Positions 1 through 5,147 of a stretch of DNA of 5,147 nucleotides are shown piece after piece; positions within the stretch are counted from its first letter, which is position 1, and every line of letters starts with the position of its first letter. Below the pieces are notes generated by a model. The model had not been told where the DNA came from and did no database searches. It saw only the letters and a list, made by a program, of their open reading frames with translations. This stretch comes from an uncultured Flavobacteriaceae bacterium (GTDB taxonomy: Bacteria; Bacteroidota; Bacteroidia; Flavobacteriales; Flavobacteriaceae), in contig CAMZMA010000309.1 in assembly GCA_947311815.1 (NCBI GenBank), forward strand, positions 1 through 5,147. The letters run 5' to 3'. The translations under genes and the position numbers were made by a program.

Positions 1-795
1 ATCAAAAAGACCTATTCGTACAGTTTTCCAATTTTGTACTGCTCTAATTTGAGAAGAAAGTTCTGAACAACGTTGTGCTCTTATATAAAGCAACTTGCTG
101 TTTTTTTCTACCACATCAATAATTTCTTTGCTAAAAGAACCACAGTCCATTCGACTTCTATTTACTTTTATGTTCTTGCTTTTTAACAGTGAATATGCAT
201 TTTTTAAGGTGTCTGCTTGTTTGTATTTCACGTTAGAGTTTCCATTTCTATTTTCGATATAAACAATGTGTTTTCCAATCGTAGAAACTCCAGGGAAATA
301 ACCACGTTTCATTTTATAACTCTTTTTTGAATCGTATTTTTCACAGGGAATAAATTGATGATCAAAATCAAAATCGTAATATTGATTAGGGCTTAAAACA
401 GTTGTTTTGAGTAACATATCTAAATTTAACGCATTGAGTTGTTCATGGTTACTAAACTGATGCTCGATGCCAGACTCACTAATATGAACCTCTTTTTTAT
501 GGGCTAAATTTTTTAAAACTCGACCGATGGTATCTGGCGAACAGACTTTTAAATTTGGAATTTGAAGAAAGTCTGATTTCAAATGTTCTTCAATATCTTC
601 GGCACAATCACCTCCTGATAAAAATAGCATCCAAAGATTTTTTATCACATCTGAATAACTGAATTTTGCTTGTAAAGGTCTCTTCCCTAAATGATTATCA
701 ATTAAGGATGCGAAATCAAGATTGTTAAATATTTCGGATATAAAATTTAATCCGCCGTATGCACTTATATTTTCTGTAGTTGTTGTAACTTTCAC
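1..795 (-). CDS. IS1380-family transposase, N-terminal 265 residues (cut by window edge)
   Basis: DDE transposase expected to cut and paste its own insertion sequence. The reading frame is open for 265 codons from GTG at 795 to base 1 with no stop, so the C-terminal part lies outside; family members are usually a little over 400 residues. Family-typical stretches are GGLNFI near residues 14-19, GGDCAEDIEEHL at 61-72, the DFDFD block at 141-145 (candidate first catalytic Asp), KYDSKKSYK followed by GYFPGV at about 153-170, IENRNGNS at 180-187, YKQADTL, and RMDCGSFSKE at 215-224 with Asp217 as candidate second catalytic residue. The final Glu would lie beyond the edge. The start is GTG because an in-frame TAG lies two codons upstream (799-801) and the next Met is only near residue 56. 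I see no frameshift or internal stop, so the copy may be intact. Family assignment is from recognised motifs, not a search. Confidence 0.88.
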   Translation of the reverse strand, partial: MKVTTTTENISAYGGLNFISEIFNNLDFASLIDNHLGKRPLQAKFSYSDVIKNLWMLFLSGGDCAEDIEEHLKSDFLQIPNLKVCSPDTIGRVLKNLAHKKEVHISESGIEHQFSNHEQLNALNLDMLLKTTVLSPNQYYDFDFDHQFIPCEKYDSKKSYKMKRGYFPGVSTIGKHIVYIENRNGNSNVKYKQADTLKNAYSLLKSKNIKVNRSRMDCGSFSKEIIDVVEKNSKLLYIRAQRCSELSSQIRAVQNWKTVRIGLFD

Positions 796-826
796 CTGCT
801 AGAGTTTTCACCGAAATTGGTGAAAA
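789..826 (-). promoter_or_regulatory. GGTGAAA repeat cluster over the transposase start codon
   Basis: On the minus strand TTTTCACC (826-819) is followed after six bases by its perfect complement GGTGAAAA (812-805). After eight more bases comes GGTGAAAG (796-789), which contains the GTG start codon at 795-793. The first segment could pair with either copy: eight Watson-Crick pairs with the first, seven plus one G-U with the second. This could be an operator for transposase autoregulation, or an RNA hairpin choosing between a free and a masked start codon. The repeats are seen directly; the function is inferred. Confidence 0.4.
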
Positions 827-840
827 TAATTGAAATAGAA

Positions 841-871
841 AAGTCTTGTAAGTATTATTTTTACAGGACTT
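841..871. terminator. Terminator-like hairpin in the IS leader
   Basis: The arms AAGTCTTGTAA (841-851) and TTACAGGACTT (861-871) enclose a nine-base loop. On the plus strand all 11 positions pair, counting one G-U; on the minus strand that position is a C-A mismatch. T-rich sequence follows on both sides. Hairpins of this kind near IS ends often block transcription entering from flanking genes, which would protect against accidental transposase expression. It could equally be part of a transposase binding site. Confidence 0.4.
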
Positions 872-925
872 TCTGTTTCTTCTGACTTTAGACTTGCGGA
901 GTTAAGGTATTATATAACAAACAGT

Positions 926-971
926 AATAAAAAGACTTATTAGGATTTAAATCCTAATAAGTCTTTTTATT
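926..971. terminator. Perfect 46-bp palindrome, bidirectional terminator
   Basis: Every base from 926 to 948 pairs with its mirror from 949 to 971. The core is AGGATTTAAATCCT, with A-tracts and T-tracts at the outer ends. The structure begins 18 bases after the carboxypeptidase stop codon, and on either strand the RNA hairpin ends in a U-run. It is therefore the expected rho-independent terminator of that gene and would also stop any transcript arriving from the IS side. Confidence 0.8.
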
Positions 972-989
972 TACATCTTCTATTTTCTT

Positions 990-2228
990 TTACCACACAT
1001 TCATTAACTTCATCATTTCTTTGGCGGCAACTTGCGCTTTTACTTTGATAAAATCTCGTGGCGTTTCATCGCCAATTTCATAGGTAATTGCGTTGGCTTT
1101 AAAATATTTTAAAAACCACCCTTTAGAAACTGGTTTTACTGAGTTTGCTCTTTCTTGTTCGGGTTTGTAATGATATTTTGTCAAGTATTTTTCGATGCCT
1201 GCAAACCATTTTTCGATATAATCTGGGTGTGCAGTGACGTTTCTTGTTTCGCTAGTATAATACATATCTTCTTGTGTAGAATGAAAATCAATAGCTACTA
1301 ACACTGTTGTTTTGTCTTTTTTTGTTGTTTTCACCACGTATTTAGTCAAATTTTTAATTTCGGGTTGCAAATACTTACTCCAATCTCTGTTGGTGTCTAT
1401 TCCGTGGGCATTATGACGCCAATGTCCCATATCTACTCCATCAGGATTTACAATAGGAAATACTAAAATTCGGTATTTTTCTAAAAATGATTTAGACAAT
1501 TTACTTTCATTTAAAATAGTGGTTAAAAAACTTTGAAACGCAAAATAACCTGTTAATTCTGGAGGATGTTGTCTTGAGAGTAAAACCACAATTGGTTTAC
1601 CTTTTGTAGCTCCTTTGTAGATATCTAAAACAGGAATATTTCTACCCAAAGCAGATGTTCCTGCGGAATAAAGGTGTACGTATTTTTTTTTGTTGATTGC
1701 TACATCAATCCATTGTTGCGTGTCTTTTGACGAAACCGATTCTTGGGCAGAAATCCATAAAGGATCTTGGGTTAACTGTACTTTTAACAAACCTTCTTTT
1801 CCTTGAAATTGAAACTGAGTGCTATCCGCAGCAACCCAATTTGTGTTTTCTTTTTTTAATTTAGGAATGTATCGGTGACTGTATTTATTTGGATAACTAA
1901 ACTGTAAATACATCGTTTTTGGCAATTTTGACCAAATTTTAAACGAATACCAAGCACTATTATTTATAGGTGCATTCTCTAGCGTAATATAAATATTTAC
2001 GGTACTATCATTTACTTTTGTAAATCCGTTTAATCTACCAGTATCAAAATTATTGGTTGCAGAAATGCCCAAATCAGCAATAGAAAAAGTTTGTTTTTTT
2101 TGAACATGAATTTTTCTAGTTTTAGTATCTACAGGCGTGGGGAAATTTATTTTTTTAACGGATGAACATCCAGCAATAAAAACACTTGCAAGAGCAAGTA
2201 ATAAAAGTTGTTTTTTAAGTAAAATCAT
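990..2228 (-). CDS. M14-family zinc carboxypeptidase, predicted lipoprotein
   Basis: Metallopeptidase of 412 residues predicted to remove C-terminal amino acids from peptides in the cell envelope. Residues 1-21 form a lipoprotein signal: two lysines, a hydrophobic stretch and the lipobox FIAGC, with Cys21 as lipidation site. Residues after Cys21 (SSVKK) lack the acidic run linked to surface export in Bacteroidota, so the inner face of the outer membrane is the likelier location. Residues about 45-165 look like the beta-rich domain preceding the catalytic domain in cytosolic-carboxypeptidase-like M14 proteins. Catalytic-domain residues visible are H221 and E224 (HPPE, zinc), NPDG at 261-264, R271, N280-R281 (substrate carboxylate), H316 (DFHS, third zinc ligand) and E384 (TYEIGDE, catalytic base), so it should be active. 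The ATG is fixed by an in-frame TGA two codons upstream. No Shine-Dalgarno is present. The gene lies 66 bases downstream of the M1 peptidase gene on the same strand. Substrate is unknown. Confidence 0.88.
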   Translation of the reverse strand: MILLKKQLLLLALASVFIAGCSSVKKINFPTPVDTKTRKIHVQKKQTFSIADLGISATNNFDTGRLNGFTKVNDSTVNIYITLENAPINNSAWYSFKIWSKLPKTMYLQFSYPNKYSHRYIPKLKKENTNWVAADSTQFQFQGKEGLLKVQLTQDPLWISAQESVSSKDTQQWIDVAINKKKYVHLYSAGTSALGRNIPVLDIYKGATKGKPIVVLLSRQHPPELTGYFAFQSFLTTILNESKLSKSFLEKYRILVFPIVNPDGVDMGHWRHNAHGIDTNRDWSKYLQPEIKNLTKYVVKTTKKDKTTVLVAIDFHSTQEDMYYTSETRNVTAHPDYIEKWFAGIEKYLTKYHYKPEQERANSVKPVSKGWFLKYFKANAITYEIGDETPRDFIKVKAQVAAKEMMKLMNVW

Positions 2229-2235
2229 GACTCAA

Positions 2236-2271
2236 TAAAAAAGGACTGATTACTTCGTTGCAATCAGTCCT
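2236..2271 (-). terminator. Intrinsic terminator after the M1 gene, touching the M14 start
   Basis: On the minus strand AGGACTGATT (2271-2262), a ten-base loop and AATCAGTCCT (2251-2242) form a perfect 10-bp stem, followed at once by TTTTTTATT. It begins 23 bases past the M1 peptidase stop codon, the normal position for its terminator. Unusually, the T-tract ends only about seven bases before the ATG of the carboxypeptidase gene at 2228. The hairpin thus fills the whole leader of that gene and could act as an attenuator or a leaky terminator. Confidence 0.75.
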
Positions 2272-2294
2272 CTAAAATAAGTATATTTTATCAA

Positions 2295-4742
2295 TTATTT
2301 TATCAGTTGTGCCATCGCCGTTTTTATGATGGTAATGTTTTTCTTTCTGTTCGAAACTTTGGCAGTTTTTTGATCTTCTACCATTTTACGCATCAAGTTT
2401 ACCATAATTTTATCGAATTTGTATTGCTTGTACTGTTTTCCTTTAGCAACCATATCTTCTGTTAAATTTTTAATTGCTTGCGTATTATTACTTTTAGAAA
2501 TCATCGTAAACGCTTTATTATACAACGATTTTGTTCGGTTATCATTGGTTAAAAACATACCTGCTAGTACATTTTTGGCGATAAAAACCAACTCACTATC
2601 GTCTTTTTCTTCGATATAAATTCTGGTTAAAGGAGTTGCCAAAGTGTTTCTTACTTCTTCGGATAATGTTTTAGATTTTGCAATCGCTTTTGCTTTATCT
2701 ACATAATACATCGCCACTAACGATTTTCCTAAAACGCTGTACGATATACTTTGCAAACCTTTATCAAAAATAGGCAACAATATTGGGTCTGTCAATTTTC
2801 CTAAAGTTTCTATCGCTGCTGCTTTTACTAAGGTTTTTTTATCGGATTTAGCTATTTGTTTGATTTTTTCAATCACAGGTTTTTTAACGTGTTTATTAAT
2901 TAAATCTATCTTTTCTATCGCTAATTTTCTAATCTTATAATAATGATGATTCATTGCGTGTACCAAAGCATTAAAGGCTTTTTTATCATCTTGTTTTTTT
3001 GCTACTTCTAACAAGGCTTCTTTTTGATGCGCATAACTTTTGGCATGTTTTAGCTGATAAATATATTGCGATAAGACTTTGGTTTCATTAAAATCTGCCA
3101 ATAAAACGGCATCTGCATTTACTAAAATTAAATCGGGTATTTTTTGATATACAAACGTAAAAGAAGCGTCATTTCTTTTTACAAATACTTCTTCTCTCCT
3201 ACGCTTTCCGTTTTCAAAAATATCAATCGCCAAAGGAAACTGAAATTGATTATTTTGGGTTTGTTGTAAATTAATGGTTACGGTTTTTTCGAGCGTGTTG
3301 TAATCATAAGAAACATTTATTTTGGGGTGTCCACTATTAAAATACCATTGATTAAAAAACGGATTCATGTCTTTTCCTGTTACTTTTTCAATCGCTAAAC
3401 GCCATTGATGTGCTTCTGCTGTACCAAATTTATGATCTGTTAAATAGGTTTTCATAGCTGTAAAAAATGCATCATCGCCAATGTATTTTCTAAGCATGTG
3501 TAAAATTGCGCCTCCTTTGTTATAGCTGACGCCATCAAATACTTCCTCTTTGTTTGCATAGTGAAAACGCACCAAATGTTTGCTGAAATTCTGACCGTTT
3601 TTATACCCTTCTACATCTGCTAACATGTGTGCATCTGCATCTACTTTTCCGTATTTGTGCTCTTTCCATAAATACTCGCTGTAATTGGCAAAAGACTCAT
3701 TTACCGTTAAATTACTCCAACTTTCGGCGGTTACTAAATCGCCAAACCAATGATGAAATAACTCATGAGCAATGGTGTTTTCTTGCAAGTTTTCATCAAT
3801 TAATTGTCCTGGTTTTTGATTGGCTTTTTCGCCGTGAAGTACTGCTGTGGTATTTTCCATCGCACCACTTACATAATCTCTACCCACCATTTGACTGTAT
3901 TTACTCCATTGGTACTCAACTCCTGTAAGTTTTGAGAAAAACCCAATCATTTCTGGCGTTAATCCGAAAATATCTTTTGCATACGGTGCATATTCTTTTT
4001 CTACATAATAATTTACAGGAATATTTTTATAATGGTCTTTTATGATTTCGAACTCGCCAATACCCATAAAAAATAAGTAAGGTGCGTGTTTTTTCTTGAA
4101 ATTCCAATAATCTGTACGAGTTCCGTTAGCATTATGGGTTTGTTTTTCTAACAATCCATTTGATAGTGTAACATATTTTTTAGGAACAGTTATATATATT
4201 TCTTGTGATGTTTTTTGATTCGGGCTATCAATCGTTGGAAACCAACAACTACTCGATTCTGTTTCGCCTTGAGTCCAGATTTGAGTGGGTTTATTTTTTT
4301 CTGATCCATCAGCATTTATAAAATACAATCCTTTGGCATCGGTAATGGCAGCACTTCCTTTTTGGGTTACTTTTTCGGGTCTTGCTGTGTATTTAATGTA
4401 TAAAGTAAATCGTTCGTTTTTACTGTATTCTCTAGGTAAATCAATAAAAACTTGTTTTTTATTATTGTAATAATCTAGTTTTTTAGTACCTAATAATACC
4501 TCGTGAATTAACATCGCTTTGGCATCTAACGTTACTTTTGATGTTGCGTAAAAATGAGGTTTTAAGGTTATCCACTCTTCGCCATTCATTTCTTTTTTAG
4601 CAAAATTAAAATCGACTTTTAATTTGGTATGAATGATATCGTGTATTTTATCTTTTTCGGCTCTGTATTGCTGTTGTGCTTTTAATTGCGGTGCAACTAA
4701 AAGGAGTACTACAAGTAGTTTTAGGGTTTTTAATAACTTCAT
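2295..4742 (-). CDS. M1-family zinc aminopeptidase, secreted, with C-terminal HEAT-like region
   Basis: Zinc aminopeptidase removing N-terminal residues from peptides, predicted to be exported. Numbered from ATG at 4742 the protein has 815 residues. It starts with a Sec signal peptide (MKLLKTLKLL, a leucine/valine core, then APQLKA with cleavage before QQ at about 22-23). The N-terminal beta domain spans roughly 30-230 and includes CWFPTIDSP. The catalytic domain has GAMEN at 293-297 (N-terminus recognition), HELFHH with zinc ligands H326 and H330 and catalytic E327, the third zinc ligand E349 exactly 18 residues after H330 (NESFANYSE), and the likely transition-state Tyr407 in SYNKGG. From about 560 to 815 the sequence is helical and resembles HEAT repeats. 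No type IX sorting domain is visible at the end (QLIK), so it is probably periplasmic. An upstream TTG at 4769 is in frame but lies inside the promoter box, so it was rejected as start. Length is normal for Bacteroidota M1 enzymes. The hairpin at 2236-2271 follows. Confidence 0.9.
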   Translation of the reverse strand: MKLLKTLKLLVVLLLVAPQLKAQQQYRAEKDKIHDIIHTKLKVDFNFAKKEMNGEEWITLKPHFYATSKVTLDAKAMLIHEVLLGTKKLDYYNNKKQVFIDLPREYSKNERFTLYIKYTARPEKVTQKGSAAITDAKGLYFINADGSEKNKPTQIWTQGETESSSCWFPTIDSPNQKTSQEIYITVPKKYVTLSNGLLEKQTHNANGTRTDYWNFKKKHAPYLFFMGIGEFEIIKDHYKNIPVNYYVEKEYAPYAKDIFGLTPEMIGFFSKLTGVEYQWSKYSQMVGRDYVSGAMENTTAVLHGEKANQKPGQLIDENLQENTIAHELFHHWFGDLVTAESWSNLTVNESFANYSEYLWKEHKYGKVDADAHMLADVEGYKNGQNFSKHLVRFHYANKEEVFDGVSYNKGGAILHMLRKYIGDDAFFTAMKTYLTDHKFGTAEAHQWRLAIEKVTGKDMNPFFNQWYFNSGHPKINVSYDYNTLEKTVTINLQQTQNNQFQFPLAIDIFENGKRRREEVFVKRNDASFTFVYQKIPDLILVNADAVLLADFNETKVLSQYIYQLKHAKSYAHQKEALLEVAKKQDDKKAFNALVHAMNHHYYKIRKLAIEKIDLINKHVKKPVIEKIKQIAKSDKKTLVKAAAIETLGKLTDPILLPIFDKGLQSISYSVLGKSLVAMYYVDKAKAIAKSKTLSEEVRNTLATPLTRIYIEEKDDSELVFIAKNVLAGMFLTNDNRTKSLYNKAFTMISKSNNTQAIKNLTEDMVAKGKQYKQYKFDKIMVNLMRKMVEDQKTAKVSNRKKNITIIKTAMAQLIK

Positions 4743-4766
4743 AAATCTTAATTCTTTATTAGTTTT

Positions 4767-4774
4767 CAAAAGTA
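4767..4774 (-). promoter_or_regulatory. Promoter -7 box TACTTTTG for the M1 peptidase gene
   Basis: The minus-strand TACTTTTG matches the Bacteroidota consensus TAnnTTTG exactly. Transcription would begin some bases further on, around 4757-4762, giving a leader of roughly 15-20 bases before ATG 4742. No TTTG is seen at the expected -33 spacing, so the upstream element is weak or absent. The ATG is preceded by AATTAAGATTT, which has no clear Shine-Dalgarno, as is normal in this phylum. Confidence 0.6.
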
Positions 4775-4807
4775 AGCAATTATCTTTTGTGTGTTGTTAA
4801 TGGTGCG

Positions 4808-4817
4808 TTAAAAAGAA
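4808..4817. repeat. Left copy of flanking direct repeat (candidate target duplication)
   Basis: TTAAAAAGAA directly abuts the CAGGG terminus. An identical 10-mer lies at 5052-5061, one base after the CCCTG end. A duplication of this kind is what insertion leaves behind, although an A-rich 10-mer is weaker proof than a mixed one. Confidence 0.6.
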
Positions 4818-4856
4818 CAGGGCAAAACTCATTCTTTTATTTTTCGGGATTTTTAC

Positions 4857-4900
4857 CACGAACCTGCCTTTGTCGGTAGATAGGTTCACGAATTCACGAA
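4857..4900. repeat. Short palindrome inserted in CACGAATT tandem repeats
   Basis: CACGAA (4857-4862) is followed by a 22-base imperfect palindrome (4863-4884, beginning CCTGCC and ending GATAGG), then TTCACGAA twice in tandem (4885-4892 and 4893-4900). Removing the 22 bases restores a continuous run of the 8-base unit. With its flanks the insert forms a hairpin closed by GAACCT and AGGTTC. The right-hand inner repeat of the element has no equivalent insert, which suggests a later addition. Confidence 0.55.
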
Positions 4901-4938
4901 TTTTAACCCAAAACAGCAATTTTACAATTCCACAAATT

Positions 4939-4957
4939 AAAAATCCAAAGGATTTTT
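4939..4957. repeat. Central hairpin of the miniature element
   Basis: AAAAATCC and GGATTTTT form an 8-bp stem around an AAA loop. T-rich or A-rich sequence flanks it on both sides, so it could work as a weak terminator on the minus or plus strand, or merely be part of the secondary structure of the element. Confidence 0.5.
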
Positions 4958-5051
4958 TAAAGATTCGAGTTCATTCATCAATAATTCTTTGCAATTTTTA
5001 AAAAAATTTTGTGAATCCGTGGCTTTTATAAAAAGTATGAGTTTACCCTGA

Positions 5052-5061
5052 TTAAAAAGAA
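5052..5061. repeat. Right copy of flanking direct repeat (candidate target duplication)
   Basis: TTAAAAAGAA is identical to 4808-4817. The single A at 5051 between CCCTG and this copy makes the element asymmetric by one base, or means that the true end is CCCTGA. Confidence 0.6.
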
Positions 5062-5106
5062 ACCCTCACAATTTAATTTCAAATTCGGGGAATGGGAGAA
5101 AATCCC

Positions 5107-5143
5107 TCGCCTTTAGGCGAAGACTTTAGTTTAACTATCTTTG
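5107..5143 (+). promoter_or_regulatory. Candidate plus-strand promoter for a gene beyond the right edge
   Basis: TATCTTTG at 5136-5143 matches the Bacteroidota -7 consensus TAnnTTTG exactly. TTTA at 5112-5115, three of four bases of the -33 TTTG, lies 20 bases upstream, which is suitable spacing. The TTTA forms the loop of a small GC-rich hairpin, TCGCC-TTTA-GGCGA (5107-5120), which might be an operator or a terminator remnant. No coding sequence follows within the four bases left, so the target gene is unseen. Confidence 0.45.
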
Positions 5144-5147
5144 TATA

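Larger units (their letters stand above)
1..907 (-). mobile_element. IS1380-like insertion sequence, transposase-proximal end
   Basis: The transposase plus about 110 bases of leader form one end of an insertion sequence; the other end is outside the window. Read on the minus strand from 907, the candidate terminus is CCTTAACTCCGCAAGTC. Known family ends (for example ISEcp1) begin with CCT, which fits. The exact boundary is inference because the partner inverted repeat and the second copy of the target duplication cannot be seen. The leader holds three spaced copies of AAGTC on the minus strand (868-872, 884-888 and 891-895, approximate), which could be transposase contacts. If 907 is correct, the insertion lies 18 bases outside the terminator palindrome and leaves the carboxypeptidase gene untouched. 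Confidence 0.6.
4818..5051. mobile_element. Miniature inverted-repeat element (MITE-like), about 234 bp, non-coding
   Basis: The left end reads CAGGGCAAAACTCATTC and then TTTTAT. The right end, read inward on the minus strand from 5050, reads CAGGGTAAACTCATAC and then TTTTTAT. These 23-24 base terminal inverted repeats differ by two substitutions and two single-base gaps. A second inverted pair lies further in: CCACGA...ATTCAC on the left (4856-4897, interrupted) and CCACGGATTCAC as the complement of 5011-5022. A 10-bp direct repeat flanks the unit. It has no significant reading frame, so it would need a transposase supplied by a related full-length element, not identified here. The left end lies about 44 bases upstream of the M1 promoter box. 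Structure is seen directly; mobility is inferred. Confidence 0.7.

Noticed and set aside
918..926. Minus-strand TACTGTTTG as a promoter for the transposase
   Set aside because: The spacing between TA and TTTG is three bases instead of two, it lies outside the inferred IS end, and no -33 element is seen.
2295..2330. Type IX secretion sorting domain at the C-terminus of the M1 peptidase
   Set aside because: The end of the protein is Lys-rich and helical with no beta-sandwich sorting motif.
2419..2619. Plus-strand open frame of 66 codons
   Set aside because: Fully antisense to the HEAT-like C-terminal part of the M1 peptidase gene, with no promoter box and no recognisable domain; a shadow frame.
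3629..3928. Plus-strand open frame of 99 codons
   Set aside because: Lies antisense to the conserved zinc-binding region of the M1 peptidase; the composition (many Leu, His, Cys, Trp) is typical of an antisense frame.
4285..4470. Plus-strand open frame of 61 codons with hydrophobic stretches
   Set aside because: Antisense to the N-terminal domain of the M1 peptidase. The hydrophobic look comes from reading the complement of a Lys/Asn-rich gene.
4857..4900. CACGAATT repeats as a CRISPR array
   Set aside because: Units are 8 bp in direct tandem with no regular spacers, and no cas gene is present; they belong to the miniature element.
4984..4991. Plus-strand ATTCTTTG as a -7 box inside the miniature element
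   Set aside because: The TA is one base out of register with TTTG, and no gene follows on that strand for more than 100 bases.

Overview
The window looks like a low-GC Bacteroidota chromosome, most likely a member of the Flavobacteriaceae. The pointers are the A/T-rich sequence, matches to the Bacteroidota -7 promoter box TAnnTTTG, no Shine-Dalgarno sequence before the two peptidase genes, a signal peptide ending in LKAQ, and an IS1380-type transposase. Genus cannot be fixed from the sequence alone. All three genes seen are on the minus strand.

Layout, left to right. Positions 1-907 are the 5' end of an IS1380-family insertion sequence. Its transposase (795 down to 1) runs off the left edge, and its outer end is probably near 907. 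A perfect 46-bp palindrome (926-971) is the shared terminator between the IS and the next gene. Positions 990-2228 encode a lipoprotein zinc carboxypeptidase of family M14. A hairpin with a T-tract (2236-2271) lies between this gene and the one upstream, almost touching the M14 start codon. Positions 2295-4742 encode a secreted M1-family aminopeptidase with a C-terminal HEAT-like helical region. Its promoter box is at 4767-4774.

The non-coding stretch 4775-5147 holds a miniature inverted-repeat element (about 4818-5051). It has imperfect CAGGG-type terminal inverted repeats and a 10-bp flanking direct repeat. Inside it are a second, inner inverted repeat (CCACGAATTCAC type), a small palindrome inserted into 8-bp tandem repeats, and a central hairpin. 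At the far right edge a TAnnTTTG box on the plus strand points to a divergent gene beyond the window.

The two peptidases are complementary exopeptidases, one acting on N-termini and one on C-termini. Both carry export signals, so a joint role in trimming peptides in the cell envelope is a reasonable inference. I see no defence system, CRISPR array, RNA gene or clearly new multi-gene system. The novelty here lies in the non-coding DNA: the nested miniature element, the terminator touching a start codon, and the repeat arrangement at the transposase start.
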